This document shows positions 17,044-24,971 of a DNA stretch of 64,000 nucleotides, piece by piece. Under the pieces are notes generated by a model. The model searched no databases. It saw only the letters and a list, made by a program, of their open reading frames with translations, and had not been told where the DNA came from. Each line of letters opens with the position of its first letter. Within the stretch, counting starts at the first letter, position 1. Position numbers and translations under genes: made by a program. The stretch is from a beta proteobacterium L13 (GTDB lineage: Bacteria > Pseudomonadota > Gammaproteobacteria > Burkholderiales > Chromobacteriaceae): the NCBI GenBank assembly GCA_000335715.1, contig AMYZ01000007.1, positions 111,702-175,701 of the forward strand, written 5' to 3'.

Positions 17044-17930
17044 GCCACTTGCTCCCCGGTGAGCCAGTCCAGTGCCTCCTGCAGCCGGTCGATGGCGTCG
17101 GCCAGGTCGTCGGCGGCGGCCAGTGCTACCTCCGGCATGCGGGTGATTTCCAGCGTGTCCAGCAGGATGCTGTTCATGCCGTTGAAGTACTGCACCCGCC
17201 ATACGTTTTGCAGGCCGGTGGCCATCACCCGGCACTTGCCGTAGCCGCGCGAGAACACCCCGCTGTTGCCGCCGCCGAGGTTGGCGTCGATATAGGCCAG
17301 GTCTTCCGGCGTCATCGGCAGCAGGCTGAAGTTGATGACATGGTCTTCGTCGCCGTCCTGGTAGGCGGCGGCGCGTTCGGCCACCTCGGCCAGCACCGCC
17401 GGCGCGTTCATCAGCGCCACGCCGGCCGGGTCGAACGGGGTGAGCTCGCGCTGACCGAAGGCGCGGGCCTGCTGCCATACGGCAGCGGGGATGGCACAGG
17501 CTTCGATGCGGTCGGCCAGCGGCTGGCCGTCGGCGTCCAGCTCCAGCACGCGCCACACGCCGGCGAACACCGATTCCTGGATCAGCAGCTCGTGGCCGTT
17601 CAGGCAGCGCACGCGGGCGCTGACTTCGCCTTCGCCCAGCAGCTGGCTGACTAGCGTGCGGCCGTCGCGGTCCAGGCCGTTGAGCAGCAGCGACGGGTAG
17701 GGCTCGCTCGTGCCGTCCCACGCTTGCATGCGGCGGATCAGCTCGGCCACCAGCGCCTTGGCGTTGCCCAGGTGCGCGGTTTCTTCGGCGGTGGGCAGGT
17801 AGGGCATGTCAAAGCCGTCCAGCTCGCGCGGCAGCGGCATGTAGTTCAGGTCGGGGTCGGCCGGCTGCGAGCCGGGGCCGATGCCCACTACCGGAATGGG
17901 GAAGGCTTTGGGCAGGGTAAAGGTGCTCAT
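17040..17930 (-). CDS. hupH: Hydrogenase expression protein HupH (HyaF family)
   Basis: 296 residues, full length for the HyaF/HupH family. The C-terminal domain contains NLGGGNSGVFSRGYGKCRVMATGLQN in pieces typical of the family (about residues 215-245). Needed for small-subunit maturation in organisms with oxygen-tolerant hydrogenase. Overlaps hupG and hupI by 4 bases each. Confidence 0.92.
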   Translation of the reverse strand: MSTFTLPKAFPIPVVGIGPGSQPADPDLNYMPLPRELDGFDMPYLPTAEETAHLGNAKALVAELIRRMQAWDGTSEPYPSLLLNGLDRDGRTLVSQLLGEGEVSARVRCLNGHELLIQESVFAGVWRVLELDADGQPLADRIEACAIPAAVWQQARAFGQRELTPFDPAGVALMNAPAVLAEVAERAAAYQDGDEDHVINFSLLPMTPEDLAYIDANLGGGNSGVFSRGYGKCRVMATGLQNVWRVQYFNGMNSILLDTLEITRMPEVALAAADDLADAIDRLQEALDWLTGEQVA

Positions 17931-18373
17931 TGGCAGGCTCCGCTGGTGGGGCTGGTCACAGGAATGCCCACCGACGGCGGGCGGCGCGCCGGTGCGGCCA
18001 ACAGTTCGGCAAAACGGTGTACGACGTCTGGCCAGTCCATCAGGCCGACGATGACGCCGGTGTACTGGCCGCCGCGCAGGAACACCAGCGCCGGGTACTT
18101 CAGCACGCCAAAGCGGCTGGCAAGCGTGCGGCTGGCGGCCGGGTCGGCCCAGCAGATGTGCGGGGCGGCGCCGGGCAGGCTTTTCAGCACCTCGGGCACG
18201 ATGATGGCGTTGTCGGCCACCTCGGGGTGCTGGTGCGGGTCCGCGTTCAGCATCAGCACCAGGTAAGGGTGTGCGGCGGCCAGGGTGTCAAGGTTGGCCG
18301 CGTCGGTCTGGCTGTAGCCCAGTGCGGCCAACCGTGTGGCAACGCTGTCGAAAGTAGGGATATACGATTGCAT
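17927..18373 (-). CDS. hupG: Thioredoxin-like hydrogenase chaperone HupG (HyaE family)
   Basis: 148 residues with a thioredoxin fold (SRFGVLKYPALVFLRGGQYTGVIVG) but without a CxxC pair, as usual for HyaE/HupG. It is believed to bind the Tat signal peptide of the small subunit. It starts 19 bases after hupF and overlaps hupH by 4. Confidence 0.9.
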   Translation of the reverse strand: MQSYIPTFDSVATRLAALGYSQTDAANLDTLAAAHPYLVLMLNADPHQHPEVADNAIIVPEVLKSLPGAAPHICWADPAASRTLASRFGVLKYPALVFLRGGQYTGVIVGLMDWPDVVHRFAELLAAPARRPPSVGIPVTSPTSGACQ

Positions 18374-18392
18374 GGTGGGTGGCCTTGCCTTG

Positions 18393-18719
18393 TCAGCTTG
18401 ATGGGGTATCGGGTGTCAGCAGCGGCTGCAGGTGCGGTGGCAGCTGCGGCTCGCGGTGGTACAGGTCGGCAAAGTGCTGCTCGGGCTGGTAACGCCCGGC
18501 CAGCGCGGCTTCCAGCGCGGTGATGGCGGCCAGGATGTCGGCGGCGCGCTGCTCGTCCAGCAGCTCGCGCGCGGCGCCGGTGAACACCAGCAGCCACTGG
18601 CCGGCGCTGACATCACCCAGCAGGCGGGTGTCGATGTCCACCAGGCTGCCGTCGCGGTCGCGGCAGCGGGCGCTGAACCAGCCGGGGCTGATCACTTGCA
18701 TCGGGGTGCCCATGCACAT
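18393..18719 (-). CDS. hupF: HypC-like chaperone HupF
   Basis: 108 residues beginning MCMGTPMQV; Cys2 and the beta-barrel pattern match HypC, but with a longer C-terminal tail. HupF proteins protect the large subunit during assembly in the presence of oxygen. TGATG overlap with hupD. Confidence 0.92.
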   Translation of the reverse strand: MCMGTPMQVISPGWFSARCRDRDGSLVDIDTRLLGDVSAGQWLLVFTGAARELLDEQRAADILAAITALEAALAGRYQPEQHFADLYHREPQLPPHLQPLLTPDTPSS

Positions 18720-19336
18720 CAGCGTGGCTCCCCGTCAAACAGCACGCGGGCGTCGCCCACGCGGCAGGCACTGTCGGCGCTGGGGCGTTCGCTTTCGTAG
18801 CGCGTCATGTCCAGGCTGGCGTCGTTCAGGCGCGCGCCGTCACCGCTGGCGGGCTGTACCTGCACGCCCCATTCGGCCAAGGTTTGCACGGCAATGGCCA
18901 GTGCTTCCGGCAGGCGGGCGCGTACCGCCGGCGACAGGCTGCCGCCGTAGTCTTCCAGCTCGGCCGGCTGCACGCCGATCAGCGTGATGTTGGCCGGCAG
19001 GGCTCCCTTGAGCTCGGCCAGCGCCAGCACTTCGGAAAAACCGGTCTGGTGCAGGCTCATTTTCTTGGCAGTGAGGTAGGCGGGTACCGCGTCGTTGTGG
19101 AAGACGCGCAGCGTGGCCGGTGGCAGGCCGAAGTCGATGGCATCCAGGATCAGCAGATGGTCGGCCGCTTCCACATAGGGCAGCAGCAGCAGGCCCTGGG
19201 TGCCGCCGTCGATTACTTCCACGTTGGCGGGCAGGGTATGGCCGGCGTACAGCGCCTCGGCACAGCGCACGCCGAAGCCTTCGTCGGCCCACAGCAGATT
19301 GCCCAGACCCAGTACCACGATGTGTGGCGTTGACAT
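18719..19336 (-). CDS. hupD: Hydrogenase maturation endopeptidase HupD
   Basis: 205 residues, M52 family. It removes the C-terminal peptide of HupL after nickel insertion. The nickel-recognising residues are visible in [11 protein letters not shown] (Glu), LDAIDFG (Asp) and SLHQTGF (His). It is the first gene of the long hup-hyp-hupR-hupUV-hupT operon, with a sigma-54 type promoter directly upstream. The C-terminal ~45 residues exceed the usual core. Confidence 0.94.
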   Translation of the reverse strand: MSTPHIVVLGLGNLLWADEGFGVRCAEALYAGHTLPANVEVIDGGTQGLLLLPYVEAADHLLILDAIDFGLPPATLRVFHNDAVPAYLTAKKMSLHQTGFSEVLALAELKGALPANITLIGVQPAELEDYGGSLSPAVRARLPEALAIAVQTLAEWGVQVQPASGDGARLNDASLDMTRYESERPSADSACRVGDARVLFDGEPR

Positions 19337-19373
19337 GTTTGCCTTCCCGGTGTGTTACGGAGGGCGTTACATA

Positions 19374-19389
19374 TACAAAGGCCGTGCCA
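19374..19389 (-). promoter_or_regulatory. Sigma-54 promoter of the hupD operon
   Basis: Minus strand reads TGGCACG GCCT TTGTA, the same -24 box as at hupS. The predicted leader is about 26 bases. Confidence 0.75.
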
Positions 19390-19414
19390 GCTTTGAGCGG
19401 GTAGGTGCTTTGGC

Positions 19415-19521
19415 CAAGTGGCTGATTTTTATGGGCTTGCTGTTGCGTGCCTGCTGGCTGCGCTTGCCGGGTGGAAGGTTTGTTTTCGTTTTGATGCTTT
19501 TAAGTGGAAGATAGCTTTGCA
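19415..19521. promoter_or_regulatory. Paired upstream elements of the hupD promoter (candidate HupR sites)
   Basis: CAAGTGGCTGATTTTT at 19415-19430 matches element 1 of hupS and hupE with one extra base. TAAGTGG (19501) and AAGATAGCTTTGCA (19508-19521) resemble element 2. Element 1 begins 25 bases beyond the -24 box. Confidence 0.45.
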
Positions 19522-19530
19522 GTGTGGTGG

Positions 19531-20256
19531 CTAGTGATAGCGTGCAGTCAGCTGCTGTATCCAGCCGCGTTTTTGCAATTGGCGGAAGCTGGCCTGGTAG
19601 CGTGCCAGCTGGGTAGCCGGTGTACCCGGGCTAAAGGCAAGGTACAGCGGCTGCGACAGCCCAGTCAGGGTAAAGGCTGGCTGCAGCAGGCGGCTATCCA
19701 GCCCGGCCTGGGCGCTGCGGTATCGCAGCACGATGTGGTTGGAAAAGGGTAGCAGGTCGATGCGGCGCGCAAACAGCTTGCGGATATTGCTCAGGTCGTC
19801 GCTGCTTTCCTGCAGGTTTTGCCCCAGTACAAAGCCCTGTTGCAGCAGGTATTGCATTTTCACATCGCCTGCGGTGGCACCCAGCTGCCATACGCGGGCT
19901 TCGTCCAGGTTACGGGCGTTGACTTCCTGGCGGGCGGCCAGGCGCCAGACGGTGACGTCGTTGGGGGCAATTTCCCCTATCCAGCCAAACTGCGCTTCAC
20001 GCTGCGGCGTGCGTGCCAGGCAGAAGATCATCAGCCCGGGGGTGGTTTCGGCCATCTGGTAGGCCCGGGCCCAGGGCAGGAAGCGTACATCCAGCGTATC
20101 ACCGTTGGCTTTGGCCAGCTGGCGTGCGGTTTCCAGCGCGATGCCCCATGGCTGGGGCTGGGCGCTCTGGAAGGGCGGAAACTCGGTGGTTACGGCGGTG
20201 ATGGTTGCCGCGCAAACCGGAGCACTGAGTAACAAAAGGAGCAGGCGGGTGTACAC
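19531..20256 (-). CDS. Periplasmic amino-acid-binding-like protein (SBP_bac_3 family)
   Basis: 241 residues with a signal peptide (MYTRLLLLLLSAPVCA) and a single type-3 solute-binding domain (TTEFPPFQS, ETARQLAKANG, RFLPWARAYQMAE). There is no transporter next to it. Stand-alone proteins of this type are common in sensory gene neighbourhoods and may feed a chemoreceptor or kinase. Ligand unknown. It ends within 10 bases of the hupD upstream elements. Confidence 0.82.
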   Translation of the reverse strand: MYTRLLLLLLSAPVCAATITAVTTEFPPFQSAQPQPWGIALETARQLAKANGDTLDVRFLPWARAYQMAETTPGLMIFCLARTPQREAQFGWIGEIAPNDVTVWRLAARQEVNARNLDEARVWQLGATAGDVKMQYLLQQGFVLGQNLQESSDDLSNIRKLFARRIDLLPFSNHIVLRYRSAQAGLDSRLLQPAFTLTGLSQPLYLAFSPGTPATQLARYQASFRQLQKRGWIQQLTARYH

Positions 20257-20473
20257 GGTAGGCTGGCGGCTTGGGCAGTGGGCGGGTTGGCATGACTCTA
20301 GCGCGCTATGCTTGCGTCGTTAAGTGCTTTTGGCCGGCTAGGTGCAAATTTATCGAATTTCGGTATGAAGTGGTGTTTCATAGGCGATTTGTCGCGTTAT
20401 TCTAATGGTCTATTTATTGCTCTGGCGCCACCACCCCCCTAAGCTGTACTAAAGGCATCGTGGCGTAAACCTC

Positions 20474-21124
20474 ATGAAAATACCCGTATCACCAGCCCTT
20501 TCCCTGTTGCATCGTTGCAGTAGCGCCGTGCTGGCCAGCCACTCGCAGGCTGTGCCTGGCTACCCCTTTGCCACGGTGCTGCCTTTTGCGCCGGGGCCGG
20601 ATCACAGCCCGTGGCTATTGATGAGCAGCCTGGCCGAGCATTGCCGTAATGTTCAGGCCGACCCGCGTGTGAGCCTGCTGTTGCAGGCGCCTACCGATGA
20701 GGTGTTGCAGCAGGCCCGCATGACGCTGGTGGGCGAGCTGCAGCCGCAGCAGCCGGATGCGGCCCTGCAAGCCAGATTGCTGCGCTATTGCCCGGATTTC
20801 GAACAGTACCTGGCCTTGGGCGATTTCAGTTTTTACCGCCTGTCATTGCGTGCGTTGCGCTTTATTGGCGGCTTTGGCCAGATGGGCTGGATACAGGCAG
20901 AAGCCTGGCAGGCTAGCGCCCAGCTGGACCTGGCTACCGAAGCCAGCCTGCTGCCGGCGCTGGTGCCGCCGGGCAAGCATGTGGCCGTGCTGGGGGCGGA
21001 TTGCTACGGTGTGGACTACCTGGTACATGGCCGGCGCCAGCGTCTGGATTTCGGCGATGCCATAGCCGCCGCCCAGTTGCTGGAGCGTACCCGCACAGCG
21101 TTGGCCGCAGGCGAGTTGCGCTGA
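20474..21124 (+). CDS. HugZ-like / pyridoxamine-5'-phosphate-oxidase-fold protein
   Basis: 216 residues. The N-terminal split-barrel domain (about 10-140) has the flavin/haem-binding type fold, with GGFGQMGWI near residue 135 as in HugZ haem-utilisation proteins. The C-terminal DUF2470-like domain (LGADCYGVDYLVHGRRQRLDF) is also present. Such proteins handle haem or reduce flavin-linked substrates. No Fur box or haem transport gene was seen nearby, so the physiological role is open. Confidence 0.8.
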   Translation: MKIPVSPALSLLHRCSSAVLASHSQAVPGYPFATVLPFAPGPDHSPWLLMSSLAEHCRNVQADPRVSLLLQAPTDEVLQQARMTLVGELQPQQPDAALQARLLRYCPDFEQYLALGDFSFYRLSLRALRFIGGFGQMGWIQAEAWQASAQLDLATEASLLPALVPPGKHVAVLGADCYGVDYLVHGRRQRLDFGDAIAAAQLLERTRTALAAGELR

Positions 21125-21238
21125 TGGTACACGGCGTGGCGTGAGTGCGGTGTTGGGCGGGTAAATGCGGCATACTGTGATTGTTGTTTAAGATTTTGCC
21201 GTTTATTTGAAACCAAAAATCATCAAGTGAGGTGAGTT

Positions 21239-23335
21239 ATGAGCCAAAAAGTCAGGCTGGACCGCTGGTTCTGGCAGTCTTTCCTGCGTACGGCACTCCT
21301 TCCCTTGCTGGTTATCGAGCTCGGGTTTTTGCTGATTTACTGGGTAAGCGCCCAGATGATTTACCAGGATAACAGCCGCACGGTTGGCGATATGTCCAAG
21401 GCCTTCATGCCGCATGAGGTGACCACCGAAGCGCGCGCCTTGTCCGAACGCCTGAATGCTGTCTCGGGTATCACCGGGCTGTTAGCCAGCCAGACGGGGC
21501 GTGCCCTGCAGACACCCTATACCCCCAGTGCGGATGAAAAGTCGCGCTACCAGCGCACGCCAGACGGGGCGCTGATTACCACCCGTGACAACGGGGGAGC
21601 CGCAGCCTACTACAGCGGCATCGTGCCGCTAGGCCCGCAGCAGCAGGAAACCATAGACCGCAGCGTACAACTGGACCCGGTACTGAAAGATATCAAAGCG
21701 GCCAACCCGCTGATTGCACAGGTCTACCTGAATACCAAAGATTCATACAACCGCATCTATCCCTATTTTGAAGTGAAGGGCCAGTACCCGGCCAAGATGG
21801 ATATTCCGTCGTTCAACTTCTACTACGAGGCCGACGGCAAGCATAACCCCGCGCGCAAACCGGTATGGACCGACGCCTATCTGGACCCGGCAGGCCAGGG
21901 CTGGATGGTGTCGTCCATCGCGCCGGTGTGGCAGGGCGATACCCTGCAGGCGGTGGTGGGCATCGATATCACCCTGAAAACCGTGGTGGATGACCTGCTG
22001 GCGCTGGATCTGCCCTGGGGGGCCTACGTGATGCTGATCGGGCGCGATGGCACGATTCTGGCGCTGCCACCGCAAGGCGAGCACGACTGGGGGCTGCAAG
22101 AGCTCGGGGTGCACAGTTATACCGAGGCTATCCGCCAGAACGTGTTCAAACCCGAAAAGTACCGTATCGACCTGCACCCGGAGGGCAAGAAGTTGGCCGC
22201 ACTGATGGCCAAGAGCGCTTCCGGAATCGCCAGCATGCCGCTGCGCCACGGCCAGCGCGAGGTGGTGGCCTGGTCGCGGGTGGCCGGCCCGAACTGGACC
22301 ATGCTGATGGTGGCCGAGGAGCCGGTTATTCTGGCCGAGGCGCAAAAGCTGCATGAGCGCATGACGACCATTGGCTGGTTCATGCTGGCTGCCTTGCTGG
22401 TGTTCTATGCCGTTTTCTTTGCTTTGCTCGCTCGCCGCGCCCGCCAGATGAGCCAGCGCGTGGTGGCCCCGCTGGCCAGCTTCCAGCAAGCGGTAGAGCA
22501 GATCGGCGCCGGGCAATACCGCACCACCATTGCCCAGCAGCCCATCGCGGAGCTGGATGCCCTGGGCCAGCACATCGGCCAGATGGCCGTACAGCTGGAA
22601 AAAGCCACTGGCGTGGAAGAGCAAGCCCGCCTGCAGATGGAAAAAGCACTGGCCACCGAGCGGCAAATCAACCAGCAACAGCAGCATTTCATCGAGGTGC
22701 TGTCACACGAGGTGCGCACACCGCTGGCGCAGATCGATTCTGTTGCCCAGGCGCTGCAGCGCCGGGGCAGCACGACGGATGCCGATACGCTCAAGGCGCG
22801 TCTGGCCCTGATCCGTGATGCAGGCGAGCGCCTGGGCGCCATGCTGGATCGCAGCCTGCTGGCCTTGCTGCCGGTACAGGATAACCATGGCCCCTTGTTG
22901 CCGGTATCGCTGCCCGCCTTGCTGGACAGCCTGCTTGCCGACGGCCTGACCGAGCAGCGCATCCAGCGCCAGCTCGATGCGCCGGATAGCCCTGCCGTAC
23001 GCGAGACGCTGTTACGCCTGGTGGTGCAAGAGCTGCTGCAGAATGCGGCCAACCATGGCGGTGGCCAGATATGTGTCGCCAGTAGCCGGCAAGGCAAGGA
23101 ATGGCTGCTACGTATCAGCGATGGCGGCCCCGCGCTGCCTGCCGACGAGCTGGCACAGCTGCTCCAGCCGTTTTATCGCCGTAGTGGCGATCGTGCCGTC
23201 GGTAGTGGCCTGGGCCTGACCATGGTGGCGCGCTTTGTAAATGAAATGGGCGGCCGGCTGCAGCTGGATAGTGCCGAGGGCGAAGGGCTGATCGTGTCCG
23301 TCTACCTGCCGCTGACGGAGCATGACCATGTCTGA
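21239..23335 (+). CDS. Membrane sensor histidine kinase with periplasmic Cache domain
   Basis: 698 residues. A transmembrane helix at 15-40, a double-Cache-like periplasmic domain (about 45-360: YPYFEVKG, WTDAYLDPAGQGWMVS, VVGIDITLK), a second helix near 380-400, HAMP, then HisKA with His490 in VLSHEVRTPL and HATPase (SDGGPALP, GSGLGLTMV). Cache domains usually bind small organic ligands. AGTGAGGTGAG precedes the ATG. The stop overlaps the next gene, so it heads a three-gene operon. Confidence 0.92.
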   Translation: MSQKVRLDRWFWQSFLRTALLPLLVIELGFLLIYWVSAQMIYQDNSRTVGDMSKAFMPHEVTTEARALSERLNAVSGITGLLASQTGRALQTPYTPSADEKSRYQRTPDGALITTRDNGGAAAYYSGIVPLGPQQQETIDRSVQLDPVLKDIKAANPLIAQVYLNTKDSYNRIYPYFEVKGQYPAKMDIPSFNFYYEADGKHNPARKPVWTDAYLDPAGQGWMVSSIAPVWQGDTLQAVVGIDITLKTVVDDLLALDLPWGAYVMLIGRDGTILALPPQGEHDWGLQELGVHSYTEAIRQNVFKPEKYRIDLHPEGKKLAALMAKSASGIASMPLRHGQREVVAWSRVAGPNWTMLMVAEEPVILAEAQKLHERMTTIGWFMLAALLVFYAVFFALLARRARQMSQRVVAPLASFQQAVEQIGAGQYRTTIAQQPIAELDALGQHIGQMAVQLEKATGVEEQARLQMEKALATERQINQQQQHFIEVLSHEVRTPLAQIDSVAQALQRRGSTTDADTLKARLALIRDAGERLGAMLDRSLLALLPVQDNHGPLLPVSLPALLDSLLADGLTEQRIQRQLDAPDSPAVRETLLRLVVQELLQNAANHGGGQICVASSRQGKEWLLRISDGGPALPADELAQLLQPFYRRSGDRAVGSGLGLTMVARFVNEMGGRLQLDSAEGEGLIVSVYLPLTEHDHV

Positions 23336-24971
23336 ACAAAGAACCGTGCTGTGCGTAGAGGACGACAACACCATCCGCATGCTGATCTGCGAGGAGCTGG
23401 CTTTTGCCGGCTACCACGTGCTGCAGGCGCGCGATGGGGTGGAAGGGCTGGAAATGGTCCGCCAGCACAGCCCGGACCTGGTGGTGTGCGACGTTTCCAT
23501 GCCGCGCATGAATGGCTTCGAGCTACTGGAAGCCGTGAACCTGAACGATGACGACCCGGTGCCCTTTGTCATGCTGACTGCGCTGGGCGACCGCCAGAAC
23601 CAGATACGCGGGCGCGAGCTGGGCGTGGTGGACTACCTGGTCAAACCGGTGGATTTTGACCTGCTGCTGGCTGCCGTAGCGTCGCGTATCAAGCGCCGGC
23701 GGCATTCCGATACCTTTGCCGACGCCAGCGGGCAGTTCCTGAGCCGCACGCTATTGCTGGAGCGGCTGGAAGCGGCCCGCCGCGTGGTATCGCCGGTGAG
23801 TGTGATCCTGACCAAGATCGACAGCTTTCTGGGCTTGTCCATCCGCCTGGCGCCGGCAGAGCAGCAGCTGTTACGCAGCCAGGTGCATGCCCAGCTGGCG
23901 CAGCTGGCAGAGTCCGGCAAGGTGTATGGCTGGGCCGATGGCTGCTGGGCACTGATCGAGCGCGCCGATACCCAGGACAGCGATATCCCCGCCAGCATGC
24001 AGCGCCATGAAATCCTGGTGGGTGGCGTGGTGGTGAATTACACCTTCAGCATGCTGCGTATCCAGGTGGACTGGACATCGCCCGAGCTGCGCCGGCTGGA
24101 CGCCAGTGCGCTGGTGGAGGCTTGCGCGCTGCATCTGAACTTCATGAGTGCCGGCAACGCCCGCCGCTTTATCTATCTGGGCACCGCCGATTATCACGCG
24201 CTGGAAGCGGCCCGCTACGCCGAGCGCAACCTGGCAGAAGCCATACGCCATGGCGAGCTGGAACTGGTGTTCCAGCCGCGGGTGGATATTGCCAGCGGGG
24301 GGATTGTCGGTGCCGAAGCCCTGCTGCGCTGGCCCGGTGCCGCCATTGGTGCATTATCGCCAGGCTTTTTTGTCCCCGCTGCCGAGCGCATGGGCCTGGC
24401 CGCCGAGCTGGACCGCTGGGTGATCAGCCGCATGCTGCAAGCCGTGCGCCAGATGGTGCAGCGCTCGCCTAATACCGTGCTGTCGTTCAACTTGTCCGGG
24501 CAAAGCCTGGGGGCAGGGGTGCCGGCCTATCTGAACGACTGCCTGAAAGACGACGCGCAAGGCATTGCGGCCAACCTGGAAATCGAAGTCACCGAAACCT
24601 CCATGGCCCACCTCACGCCCGAGGTAGAGCAGGCTATTGCCCGCTTGCGCGAGATGGGTACCAAGCTGGCGGTAGACGATTTCGGCATGGGCTACGCCTC
24701 GCTCGCCTACCTCAAGCGCCTGCGAGCCGAGGTCATCAAGATAGACCGCAGCTTTGTCACCGATATTGCGCGGCAGGAAATCGATGCCCAGATTGTAGAG
24801 GGCCTCATTGGCCTGGCGCGCGCCATGGGCTGCACCGTGGTGGCCGAGGGGGTAGAGACGGCGGTACAGGCCCAAGCCTTGCTGAACCTGGGCTGCCGCT
24901 ACGCACAGGGCTATTATTTCTACAGGCCCATGCCATTGGATGAACTTCTTGCCCTGCTGGAGGCACCATGA
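23328..24971 (+). CDS. Response regulator with EAL phosphodiesterase output
   Basis: 547 residues. Receiver domain 1-120 with Asp in VVCDVSMPRM; a middle region (130-285) resembling a worn GGDEF domain without the GGDEF motif; an EAL domain (295-545) with AEALLRW, NLEIEVTETS, VDDFGMGYASL and IKIDRSF, consistent with an active c-di-GMP phosphodiesterase. ATG at 23328 is preferred over 23322 because ACGGAG lies 8 bases upstream. It overlaps the kinase before and the kinase after it. One exact AGGTTGGCCGCA copy lies within. Confidence 0.92.
   Translation: MSEQRTVLCVEDDNTIRMLICEELAFAGYHVLQARDGVEGLEMVRQHSPDLVVCDVSMPRMNGFELLEAVNLNDDDPVPFVMLTALGDRQNQIRGRELGVVDYLVKPVDFDLLLAAVASRIKRRRHSDTFADASGQFLSRTLLLERLEAARRVVSPVSVILTKIDSFLGLSIRLAPAEQQLLRSQVHAQLAQLAESGKVYGWADGCWALIERADTQDSDIPASMQRHEILVGGVVVNYTFSMLRIQVDWTSPELRRLDASALVEACALHLNFMSAGNARRFIYLGTADYHALEAARYAERNLAEAIRHGELELVFQPRVDIASGGIVGAEALLRWPGAAIGALSPGFFVPAAERMGLAAELDRWVISRMLQAVRQMVQRSPNTVLSFNLSGQSLGAGVPAYLNDCLKDDAQGIAANLEIEVTETSMAHLTPEVEQAIARLREMGTKLAVDDFGMGYASLAYLKRLRAEVIKIDRSFVTDIARQEIDAQIVEGLIGLARAMGCTVVAEGVETAVQAQALLNLGCRYAQGYYFYRPMPLDELLALLEAP
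24566..24577 (-). repeat. Exact copy of AGGTTGGCCGCA (in REC-EAL gene)
   Basis: Antisense to the gene; the coding strand reads Ala-Ala-Asn-Leu. Confidence 0.85.
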
